DNA of 7,467 nucleotides from Desulfomonile tiedjei (GTDB lineage Bacteria > Desulfobacterota > Desulfomonilia > Desulfomonilales > Desulfomonilaceae), in assembly GCA_020718965.1 (NCBI GenBank), contig DYRE01000100.1, forward strand, positions 1-7,467. Reading direction: 5' to 3'. Shown here piece after piece: positions 1-6,806 of the stretch. The notes beneath the pieces were generated by a model. The model was not told where the DNA came from. It saw only the letters and a program-made list of their open reading frames with translations, and made no database searches. The translations under genes and the position numbers were made by a program. The first letter of the stretch is position 1, and each line of letters begins with the position of its first letter.

Positions 1-197
1 CGCTCGCCAGGGGAACAATCCTCAGTAAAAAGTGATATTTTTGTATAGAGAGCAGATGAGGCGTACGATCCGGCTATTTTCTTTTCGGCGCGAATCCTGT
101 TTAATAGGTGTCGGATTGCAATGTCCACATTGGAGTCATACGCCGGCATCCATCATCAACAGAATTGCTCTGTGAAAGATTTGGTAAACTTTTATCC
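1..197. other. Leader region upstream of the sensor kinase, no supported gene
   Basis: All three + frames meet a stop within the first 48 bases (at about 26-28, 33-35 and 46-48), so at most a few C-terminal codons of an upstream gene could lie here. Which frame, if any, cannot be told. The kinase frame is open from a GTG at 108, directly after an in-frame TAG at 105-107. I saw no good sigma-70 pair and no sigma-54 GG-N10-GC element. The kinase promoter may lie here or further upstream. Confidence 0.5.
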
Positions 198-1682
198 ATG
201 TTTCATAATATCAGTCTGAAAACGCGGATACTTCTTATTCTGGGACTTCTTGTATCAATTACCGCTGCCGGCGCGATCATATCCATATCTCAAATGTATG
301 TCATGGACAGATACATGAACAAGTTTCTGGAAACGGACCTGCTGGCGATTCAGGCGTCCCAGGAACTCGAGAATGCCCTCGTCATGCAAAAAGGTAATGT
401 CACATACTATTTTCAGGATGGGGACCCTGCATGGCTTGATGAACTCCAGAAACATGACACATCTTTTGAAACATGGCTGAGACAGGCGAGGCAATTTGCT
501 GAAACCAAAAAGGAAAGAGATATTCTGAAGGAGATCGATTCTCAATATTTATATTATAGCAAGTCAAGAGATGATGTGGTTAATCTCTACAAGGAAGGGA
601 AAGTTCAGGAAGGATATGAACTCCACAAGAACGCGAGAAACCAGTTTTTCAGGATAATTGGATCATGCAGGGAATATAAGACGGCTTATCTTGAACGCAC
701 ATATGATGTTCAGGAATCGTTGAGGGAACGTGCCGGACTGATAAGCGCTCTGGCGATTAGCGGTCTTGTAATGGTCCTGTTTTTGGGAATTGTATTGGCC
801 TACATTCTGTTAAATCAGGTGCTGGGGCCAATAAGGAGACTGGCCGTATATTATGATGAGAGGAAGAGTCTCGGGATTGAAGGAAACGAAGTAAAGGCTT
901 TGAGCCAAAGTTTTGAGAATCTAGTACACGATGTCGATCTGACGAGAACAAAACTTGAATTGAGCCAGGAGCATCTTGTACAGGCGGAAAAATGGGCACT
1001 GGTGGGAAAACTGGCCGCAGGGCTTGCTCATAGTGTGCGTAACCCTCTTACTTCTGTTAAAATGCGCCTGTTTTCCCTGGAACGAACATTGAAGCTTACA
1101 GCGAGCCAAAAGGAGGATCTGGAAGTAATTTCGGAAGAAATTAGCCATATTGACACAATCGCTGGAAATTTCCTGGAGTTTTCCCGGCCTCCAAAACTCA
1201 AGACGCATAAAATTAGTCCGTCAGACTCGGTTGACATGGCTATTCAGCTTCTTAAACACCGGCTTGAGTCCTATGACGTTAAAGTTGACCTTATCCGGGA
1301 TGTTAGGCTTCCAGAAATTCAGGCTGATCCGGACCAGTTGAAGGAAGTGTTCGTGAATCTGATTGTAAACGCCTGTGAGGCTATGGTGAACGGTGGGCGT
1401 ATAGTCATACGAGAGAACAAGGAGTTCCTTGAGCAGAAGGGAACTGTTTTAGTAATCGAAATGAAAGATGACGGTCCTGGAATACCGGTTTCTATTCAGG
1501 ACAAACTTTTTCAGCCCTTTTTCAGCACAAAGGAGGAGGGCACTGGCTTGGGGTTGAGTATTGTCCAGCGTATAATTGAGGAACACGGTGGCTGGGTTGA
1601 ACTTGAGTCGCTGGAGGGAAAAGGGGCTTTGTTCAGGATTAAGCTTCCGGTATCTGGAGATGTGGCGTGGGAAAAATACTGA
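198..1682 (+). CDS. Membrane sensor histidine kinase, NtrB/ZraS-like
   Basis: This is a membrane sensor kinase of 494 residues from the chosen ATG. It should autophosphorylate on histidine in response to an extracytoplasmic signal and pass the phosphate to the response regulator encoded next. In order it has a first membrane segment (about 11-30) and a roughly 148-residue, helix-rich, charged extracytoplasmic sensor (about 31-178) resembling four-helix-bundle sensors. A second membrane segment (about 179-205) and a HAMP-like linker (about 206-255) follow. The HisKA H-box has His278 in an AHSVRNPL motif. The ATPase domain has an N-box (Asn387, Asn391), G1 DDGPGIP (from 424), an F-box near 438-442 and G2 GTGLGL (448-453). 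The residue after His278 is Ser rather than the usual Glu, while Asn282 at H+4 is kept. The frame also allows a GTG start at 108, adding 30 residues. I prefer 198 because it leaves a short cytoplasmic tail before the first membrane helix, but neither start has a clear Shine-Dalgarno. The ligand is unknown. Confidence 0.94.
   Translation: MFHNISLKTRILLILGLLVSITAAGAIISISQMYVMDRYMNKFLETDLLAIQASQELENALVMQKGNVTYYFQDGDPAWLDELQKHDTSFETWLRQARQFAETKKERDILKEIDSQYLYYSKSRDDVVNLYKEGKVQEGYELHKNARNQFFRIIGSCREYKTAYLERTYDVQESLRERAGLISALAISGLVMVLFLGIVLAYILLNQVLGPIRRLAVYYDERKSLGIEGNEVKALSQSFENLVHDVDLTRTKLELSQEHLVQAEKWALVGKLAAGLAHSVRNPLTSVKMRLFSLERTLKLTASQKEDLEVISEEISHIDTIAGNFLEFSRPPKLKTHKISPSDSVDMAIQLLKHRLESYDVKVDLIRDVRLPEIQADPDQLKEVFVNLIVNACEAMVNGGRIVIRENKEFLEQKGTVLVIEMKDDGPGIPVSIQDKLFQPFFSTKEEGTGLGLSIVQRIIEEHGGWVELESLEGKGALFRIKLPVSGDVAWEKY
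1656..1660 (+). promoter_or_regulatory. Ribosome binding site for the response regulator
   Basis: GGAGA lies 6 bases before the GTG at 1667, inside the last codons of the kinase gene. It supports the GTG start, and the 16-base overlap of the two genes suggests translational coupling. Confidence 0.6.
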
Positions 1683-3094
1683 TTGTGGATGATGACGCCC
1701 AGTTGCGTCACAGTTTTGAAAAGATACTCTCCGCTGAGGGGCATAAAGTCCTGATGGCGGCGACTGGAGAGGCTGGGCTTGAAATTGTCAGGAACGACCG
1801 TCCGGAGATCGTTGTAATGGATGTAAGGTTACCGGGCATGGGTGGGTTGGAGGCATTCAAGGCCATGAGCGAGGTTGACGCTAAACTGCCTGTTATAATC
1901 ATGACGGCTTATGGGACCACGGACACGGCTATAGAGGCTACCAAACAGGGGGCGTTTGACTATTTGCTAAAGCCCTTTGACATCCCTGAGATGCTTTCAA
2001 ATATTGACAAGGCTCTTTCAGCTTCCAAATTCATGCGATCTAGAGTTGAAATTGAACCGGCTCCAGAAGGAGGGGCCACCGAAGTAATATTGGGACGAAG
2101 CAAAGTGATGCAGGAGGTTTACAAGCAGATTGGAAGAGTTGCTTCGACGGCGGCCACAATACTGATCCGTGGGGAGTCGGGCACAGGGAAGGAGTTGGTA
2201 GCAAAGGCTATCTATCAGCACAGTTCAAGAGCCAATAAACCTTTCCTGGTGATAAACTGCGTTGCCATACCTGAAACTTTACTTGAGAGTGAGTTGTTTG
2301 GTTACGAAAAGGGCGCATTCACCGGGGCGGCAAACAGGCGTATAGGAAAGATTGAACAGGCGAACGGCGGAACTGTTTTTCTGGACGAAATAGGTGACAT
2401 GCCTTTCAGCATTCAGGCCAAGATATTGCGTCTGCTCCAGGAGAGAAGTATAGAAAGACTAGGGGGGCGTTCGCCAATTCCGGTCGATGTTAGGGTGATA
2501 GCGGCTACAAACCGCGACTTGGAGTCTGCTCTGCTTGAAGGCAGATTTCGTGAAGACCTTTACTATCGACTCAAGGTGGTCACTCTTAATCTCCCGCCGC
2601 TTCGGGAGCGCGCCGGTGATATTCCCATACTGGCCGAGTATTTTCTGAAACGGTTTTCCGGCGAAATGGGGCTTGACTGCCCTGGGTTGACAGCTAAGGC
2701 CAAGGATGTCATGGAATCTTATTCCTGGCCCGGCAATGTAAGAGAACTTCAAAATGCAGTTCAGAAAGGGCTTATCTTTAGCAGAGGCGCTCCGATAAGT
2801 TCCGAAGAAATGTCGCAGGCGATCAGGATTGAAACAGACAGCGTTGTTATGTCGTCTGATTTGCAGCCGGATTCCATTATAGGATGGATCAAGTCTTCTC
2901 TTAATGCGGGAAGAGATAATCTGTTCGTGGAAATGGTAGATGAATTTTCAAAAATTCTAATTGCGCAGGCACTTTTGATGACAGGAGGGAATCGCTCCCA
3001 GGCAGCCAGACTCCTCGGGTTGTCGAGGCCAACTTTACTGGCCAAGATTGAAAAATACAGAATTAGGATTGAAGCTTCTATAAAAGGTAGTTGA
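1667..3094 (+). CDS. Sigma-54-dependent response regulator, NtrC family
   Basis: This 475-residue cytoplasmic protein should be phosphorylated by the kinase upstream, assemble into an ATP-driven ring and remodel sigma-54 RNA polymerase at target promoters. The receiver domain (about 3-115) has the acidic pocket at Asp8-Asp9, phosphoacceptor Asp52 in MDVRLPG, Thr80 and Lys102. The AAA+ domain (about 138-370) is complete. It has Walker A GESGTGKE (169-176), the sigma-54-contacting loop GAFTGA (216-221), Walker B FLDEIGD (238-244), sensor I TNRD (281-284), the arginine-finger region around Arg293 and Arg296, and sensor II WPGNVREL (354-361). A Fis-type helix-turn-helix occupies about 430-465. 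The order and length are typical of NtrC, ZraR and AtoC. It starts with GTG just inside the kinase stop, so the pair is almost certainly co-transcribed. The targets cannot be read from the sequence; I saw no clear sigma-54 promoter in the short gaps of this window. Confidence 0.96.
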   Translation: MGKILIVDDDAQLRHSFEKILSAEGHKVLMAATGEAGLEIVRNDRPEIVVMDVRLPGMGGLEAFKAMSEVDAKLPVIIMTAYGTTDTAIEATKQGAFDYLLKPFDIPEMLSNIDKALSASKFMRSRVEIEPAPEGGATEVILGRSKVMQEVYKQIGRVASTAATILIRGESGTGKELVAKAIYQHSSRANKPFLVINCVAIPETLLESELFGYEKGAFTGAANRRIGKIEQANGGTVFLDEIGDMPFSIQAKILRLLQERSIERLGGRSPIPVDVRVIAATNRDLESALLEGRFREDLYYRLKVVTLNLPPLRERAGDIPILAEYFLKRFSGEMGLDCPGLTAKAKDVMESYSWPGNVRELQNAVQKGLIFSRGAPISSEEMSQAIRIETDSVVMSSDLQPDSIIGWIKSSLNAGRDNLFVEMVDEFSKILIAQALLMTGGNRSQAARLLGLSRPTLLAKIEKYRIRIEASIKGS

Positions 3095-3140
3095 GAAATT
3101 ACAGACTGGAAGAAAATACAAAACATTAGTCCAATCCACA

Positions 3141-3163
3141 TTCCATGAACAGTCGTCATGCAA
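3141..3163. promoter_or_regulatory. Imperfect palindrome upstream of the fusion gene
   Basis: Half-sites CATGA (3144-3148) and TCATG (3156-3160) flank a 7-base spacer. The symmetry extends to TT at 3141-3142 and AA at 3162-3163, with one mismatch at the C/C pair between. It sits about 25 bases before the start of the 879-residue gene, so it could be an operator. There is no T-run after it, so it is not a typical terminator. A 5-base arm can also arise by chance. Confidence 0.25.
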
Positions 3164-3187
3164 CGGCATAAACTATAAAAGCGAATC

Positions 3188-5827
3188 ATGCGGGAAAAGT
3201 TAGCAGCCAATTTCTTGTCATCTAATCTCAAGGATCCCTTCCTGGGATGTTCCGAAGTAATCCGGTCTGCGCTGATGGAGAAAGGTTCTTTAATAGAAAT
3301 TGCGAAAGGAGGCATGATTGTTTCGCCTGGAGATAAAGGCGAGAAAATCAGATTTCTCGCATCCGGCGTAGCGAATGTTGTAGTTCATGATCAGGACGGT
3401 CCTGAAATATCTGTAGACAGACTCTCGCCTGGGGATTTGATTGGCGAGGTAAGTTATCTCACTGGTCGGCCAAATCCATCAAACTGGAAAGTCGTTGCAG
3501 CGGAAGATTCCAAAGTAATGGAAATCCCTGCGGCGCATTTTGAGAGCGTGTTACGTTCAAACCCTGATTTCATGATAAACGTCATGAAAAATATGGCCCA
3601 AAAGGTTCTCAGGCTAGATCAGAGCGTTTACCGGAACACTCGCAAGAAAAGGGCCTTACAAAATCTCATCAGCAGGGAGGACCATCTTTTTCCAGACTAT
3701 TTCGTAGGTGAAACGGTCAGGCGTAGAGTTGGCCGTCAACTGGAAGACCTGGCCAATTCCCCGTGGCCGGTTTTGATAACCGGAGAAACCGGTGTTGGAA
3801 CTGAATTTCTGGCTCATGCCCTTTACAAGTCCTCATCGCATCACAAACGTGTTTTTCTTTTTCTGGATCTTCTCAGACCGTTGAGTGAAAAAGACGATTC
3901 TGCAAATTTCTGTGAGATTCCTGAAGAAAGCCCGGACCCGACTGAGCAGCAAATGAGACTATTTTTCGGCTCAGAAGAGCGGAGAGAAGGTCACACGCGA
4001 ATTGAAACTCCCGGGTACCTTGAGCTTACTGAAGAGGGAACTCTGTTGGTTAAAGGGATGGAACGGCTGACCTTCCTGATGCAGAACAGGCTCCTGTTTT
4101 CTCTCAAGAAAGGAAAATTCAAGAAAGTCGGGGCGTTCGGTTACCAGAGTTGTGACATTCGTATAATTGGCACCACCAATCTGGATGTTTCAGAGATATC
4201 CGCTGAAAAACATCCTCTACTGCATTGGATGCTCCAGCACTCTATTCACGTTCCGCCTCTGCGTAAGAGACGCAAGGAAATTCCGACGCTGATTCAGCAT
4301 TATGTCAACAAGTATGCGCAGGAACTTGGCAAAGAAATCAACAAACTGCCGAAAGAGGCCATAAAAACCCTGGTAAGCTACTCCTGGCCGGGAAACGACA
4401 GAGAACTCGCTACGACCCTAAAGAGGGCTGTGCTTTTGTCCGCAGACGGTATTCTCAGACCACAGGACATATATTTCGATCTAAGACGAATTGAAGCTGA
4501 CGGGAAAATCAATCTTTTCCGTTACCCCGCCATCAGGGCGGCCGTCAAGAGTCCTCTCTTTCCCGTTATATTTCAGAGCGCCGCGGCCCCTTTCTTTTTC
4601 ATACTTCTTGTGCTGCTTTTTCTGGGACCGGTCACCCCATCATCAAATGTTGGATCACTTTTTAGCTGGGCTATAGGGTGGCCCACTATGATATTTGGGG
4701 CTTTCATCTGGGCACGCTTCTGGTGTTCGCTTTGTCCTATGGGCTCCATAGGACATTTAGCAAAGAAACTGGTTTCGCTGGATCTTCCTTTCCCCGCATT
4801 CCTCAAACAGAAAAGTGACTGGATAATAGCAATATCGGCAATGTTTATAATTTGGCTGGAAATTGCCACCGACCTGCGGAGTTCCCCCTTCAATACTGGC
4901 ATTCTGCTGCTTACTATTCTGCTATTCTCTGTAATTTTTTCAATTATCTTTGAGCGACAATCCTGGTGCAGATACCTCTGTCCTCTTGGAGGAATGATGG
5001 GGGTACTGGCCAAGGTTTCCCCTTTTGAACTCAGAGCGGATAGAAACGTATGCGCAAGCCAGTGTTCAACGAATGAATGCTTTGTTGGCTCCGCTACAAA
5101 CGAAGGATGTCCATTCGGTCAGATGGCCCCTTCCTTGAGGAGTAACCGTTTTTGCAAGCTCTGCGGAAATTGTGTGAAAAACTGTCCCCACGGCGCTATC
5201 AATCTCAACCTGAGAATACCAGGGCGAGAGATCTGGGAAATGCGCCAGGTAGGAATAGTGACTTCATTTCTGGTCATAAGCATGTTGGGAGGCCTATTGA
5301 GCGAACTGATGGAGCCAGGTTCACTTTATGATCAATTCTGGGGTCTGTTCCCAAACTCTCCTGAGCTATTTGTTTTTACGGTATTTTTCGCTGCAGTCAT
5401 TTTTTGTGTTAATGGTCTTGTTTTCCTCGCTGCTGTGGTTTCCTCAAGGTTTTCCAGTGAAACCACCGAGGAAAATTTTGCCCGTTATGGGTTGGCGTTG
5501 CTACCCCTGGTATTGACAGGATTCATGGCCTTTCACTTTTATTACCTTATCAACCTTGGCGTTTACTTCCCGATCGTACTGTGGCAGACATTTAATTTCA
5601 GCATATTTGAACGCATGGTAATAACTGTTTCTCCATCCTGGACGTTTTTTATTCAACAGGTTATTGTCCTGATAGGCTCCTTGGGAGCAATCGTCATACA
5701 GTGCAGACTAAGTCATACCAAGGATTCAAAGCTATCGGAACATCTGCCGGAGGTTTTACCTCATGTTGTGGCCACGATCGTCCTCACCGCAGTTCTCCTT
5801 TACTCCATTCAGTTATTTTTTTATTAA
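3188..5827 (+). CDS. CRP-like/pseudo sigma-54 activator/NapH-NosR-like Fe-S membrane fusion
   Basis: This 879-residue protein has three parts. Residues about 23-145 form a cyclic-nucleotide-binding-type fold (PGD at 81-83, GE at 86-87) without the helix-turn-helix of true CRP/FNR proteins. The conserved phosphate-binding Arg seems absent near 94-100, so the ligand is doubtful. Residues about 165-430 align with a sigma-54-activator AAA+ domain. Walker A reads GETGVGTE (199-206, Lys replaced by Thr205). The Walker B acids are replaced by Lys289-Gly290, the GAFTGA loop is gone (258-268), and the arginine-finger stretch is lost (342-352). Sensor I TTN (329-331), PPLRKR (356-361) and WPGN-RE (400-406) remain. 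From about 461 the protein is polytopic with roughly 9 membrane segments. Its Cys motifs are Cys513/516, Cys594/598, Cys622/626/631/641 and a ferredoxin motif at Cys656/659/662/666, as in NapH/NosR-type electron-transfer proteins. No DNA-binding domain is present. The likely role is a membrane redox component with a non-catalytic signalling N-terminus. ATG 3188 has no strong Shine-Dalgarno; Met30 is an alternative that would trim the start. Confidence 0.9.
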   Translation: MREKLAANFLSSNLKDPFLGCSEVIRSALMEKGSLIEIAKGGMIVSPGDKGEKIRFLASGVANVVVHDQDGPEISVDRLSPGDLIGEVSYLTGRPNPSNWKVVAAEDSKVMEIPAAHFESVLRSNPDFMINVMKNMAQKVLRLDQSVYRNTRKKRALQNLISREDHLFPDYFVGETVRRRVGRQLEDLANSPWPVLITGETGVGTEFLAHALYKSSSHHKRVFLFLDLLRPLSEKDDSANFCEIPEESPDPTEQQMRLFFGSEERREGHTRIETPGYLELTEEGTLLVKGMERLTFLMQNRLLFSLKKGKFKKVGAFGYQSCDIRIIGTTNLDVSEISAEKHPLLHWMLQHSIHVPPLRKRRKEIPTLIQHYVNKYAQELGKEINKLPKEAIKTLVSYSWPGNDRELATTLKRAVLLSADGILRPQDIYFDLRRIEADGKINLFRYPAIRAAVKSPLFPVIFQSAAAPFFFILLVLLFLGPVTPSSNVGSLFSWAIGWPTMIFGAFIWARFWCSLCPMGSIGHLAKKLVSLDLPFPAFLKQKSDWIIAISAMFIIWLEIATDLRSSPFNTGILLLTILLFSVIFSIIFERQSWCRYLCPLGGMMGVLAKVSPFELRADRNVCASQCSTNECFVGSATNEGCPFGQMAPSLRSNRFCKLCGNCVKNCPHGAINLNLRIPGREIWEMRQVGIVTSFLVISMLGGLLSELMEPGSLYDQFWGLFPNSPELFVFTVFFAAVIFCVNGLVFLAAVVSSRFSSETTEENFARYGLALLPLVLTGFMAFHFYYLINLGVYFPIVLWQTFNFSIFERMVITVSPSWTFFIQQVIVLIGSLGAIVIQCRLSHTKDSKLSEHLPEVLPHVVATIVLTAVLLYSIQLFFY

Positions 5828-5831
5828 TTCC

Positions 5832-5860
5832 TTGACACTAATTGGCCTTATGGTTAATAG
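5832..5860 (+). promoter_or_regulatory. Possible sigma-70 promoter for the DUF4337 gene
   Basis: A perfect -35 TTGACA (5832-5837) is followed after 17 bases by a weak -10 TAATAG (5855-5860). The arms GACAC (5834-5838) and GTGTC (5865-5869) form an inverted repeat across the element, which could be an operator. The -10 match is poor, so this is tentative. Confidence 0.3.
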
Positions 5861-5891
5861 CTCGGTGTCTGACAACCCTTTTGGAAGAACC

Positions 5892-5898
5892 AAGGAGA
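5892..5898 (+). promoter_or_regulatory. Strong ribosome binding site for the DUF4337 gene
   Basis: AAGGAGA ends 4 bases before the ATG at 5903 and fixes that start. It is much stronger than anything before the kinase or fusion genes. Confidence 0.75.
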
Positions 5899-5902
5899 CG
5901 CA

Positions 5903-6433
5903 ATGGAAGAAAAAAGGGACAAATGGCTGAATTTTCTGGCGCTTACCACCGTGATTATAGCGTTGGGCGCCACGATGTCAACTTTGAGCGTAGGTAAATT
6001 TTCTAACCGCGGCATATTAAAGCAAACTCAGGCCTCAAACCAGTGGGCCTACTATCAGGCAAAGAGCATCAAAACGTACTTGTATGAGCTGCAGAAGGAG
6101 AAGCTGGAGACAGACCTCAAGTTAAGCCCAAACATCGAGGAGGGAGTCAGAAATGAATATGATCAGAAAATAACGAAATATGGGGAACAGATTCGACGTT
6201 ACGAACAGGAAAAAATCGACATACAGACACAAGCCCAATCCCTTGAAAAAGAACGAGACCAGGCGATGGTTCATTCTCAGCAGTTTGGACTGGCCGTCAT
6301 TTTTCTTCAACTGGCGATACTAATGTCATCAATAGCCTCGCTGATGAAAAAGAAGCTGATGTGGGTGGTCGGCTTAATGGTAGGGCTACTGGGATTCCTT
6401 TATTTTGCCAATGGCTATCTACTGCTTTTCTGA
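5903..6433 (+). CDS. DUF4337-family membrane protein
   Basis: This 176-residue protein has a membrane segment near 11-30, then a charged, Lys/Glu/Gln-rich middle (about 55-125) likely to form a coiled coil. Two further hydrophobic segments lie at about 128-147 and 151-174. The N-terminal pattern, with KWLNFLAL (7-14) and the QASNQWAYYQAKSIK stretch (43-57), is what I recognise as the DUF4337 family. Its molecular function is not known. The middle region would lie outside the membrane between helices 1 and 2, so a structural or scaffolding role is possible, but that is only a guess. It begins 75 bases after the fusion gene with its own ribosome binding site and a candidate promoter, so it may be transcribed separately or by read-through. 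The length is typical and nothing looks broken. Confidence 0.82.
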   Translation: MEEKRDKWLNFLALTTVIIALGATMSTLSVGKFSNRGILKQTQASNQWAYYQAKSIKTYLYELQKEKLETDLKLSPNIEEGVRNEYDQKITKYGEQIRRYEQEKIDIQTQAQSLEKERDQAMVHSQQFGLAVIFLQLAILMSSIASLMKKKLMWVVGLMVGLLGFLYFANGYLLLF

Positions 6434-6637
6434 CATCTATACTTTGGACAGCCAGAAAGCAGCCGTCTTACTGATTTTCGACATTCTCCAGGACTTTGGC
6501 CGGTGAACTGAAGATCTGGGTTCGAAAAAACTGGGAAGATTTCTCGATGTTCAGAAATTTATTGTGGAGTGTTGATTGTTGACCGGAAGGCTGCACACAT
6601 GTAATGTATGCGCAATGGTCGAATGGCGCCAAGCATT

Positions 6638-6666
6638 TTGACTGGATCCGCTTTTAGCTCTAAAAC
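6638..6666 (+). promoter_or_regulatory. Weak sigma-70 promoter candidate for the binding-protein gene
   Basis: TTGACT (6638-6643) and TAAAAC (6661-6666) are separated by 17 bases, matching consensus at 5/6 and 4/6 positions. It would give a leader of more than 130 bases. Similar matches arise by chance in AT-rich gaps. Confidence 0.2.
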
Positions 6667-6793
6667 AAGGTCGGCCCCGTCAACCTTGAGTGAACCGAAA
6701 ATCCTGTAGTTGTGCTTGGACTGATGGCTATCGGCCAGACACAATTAAAAATACGACGTCTATTTGAAATTTGAGGTTTCTATACAAGATTAC

Positions 6794-6803
6794 GGGAGGA
6801 AAG
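6794..6803 (+). promoter_or_regulatory. Strong ribosome binding site that selects a TTG start
   Basis: GGGAGGAAAG covers this site, and its GGAGGA core ends 6 bases before TTG 6807. No ATG or GTG in this frame is well placed, and the TTG opens a signal-peptide-like N-terminus, so the site decides the start. Confidence 0.75.
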
Positions 6804-6806
6804 ACT

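Larger units (their letters stand above)
6434..6806. other. 373-base intergenic region without a supported gene
   Basis: I found no convincing gene, tRNA or rho-independent terminator. The - strand holds a 61-codon open frame (6744 down to 6559). It starts at TTG right after an in-frame stop, lacks a ribosome binding site, and matches nothing I recognise. On the + strand a weak promoter candidate and, at the right end, a strong ribosome binding site belong to the binding-protein gene. The region probably holds the promoter and leader of that gene and perhaps decayed coding DNA. Confidence 0.6.

Noticed and set aside
108..197. N-terminal extension of the kinase from GTG 108
   Set aside because: The GTG directly follows an in-frame TAG, lacks a ribosome binding site, and the 30 added residues show no domain. 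The ATG at 198 gives a normal short tail before the first membrane helix.
3095..3187. Sigma-54 promoter (GG-N10-GC) before the fusion gene
   Set aside because: I looked for the paired GG and GC at the required spacing on the + strand and found no acceptable match.
2761..3315. 184-codon open frame on the - strand spanning the regulator end, the gap and the fusion start
   Set aside because: It overlaps two well-supported + strand genes, its protein has no recognisable motifs, and it reads as the complement of their codons.
4573..5013. 146-codon open frame on the - strand within the fusion gene
   Set aside because: It lies fully opposite the membrane and cysteine motifs of the fusion and shows no family features.
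3188..5827. The fusion as an assembly or frameshift artefact joining two genes
   Set aside because: The frame is continuous, the linker between the AAA+ and membrane parts (about 430-460) is smooth, and no internal ribosome binding site with a start was obvious at the junction. It remains testable by read coverage.
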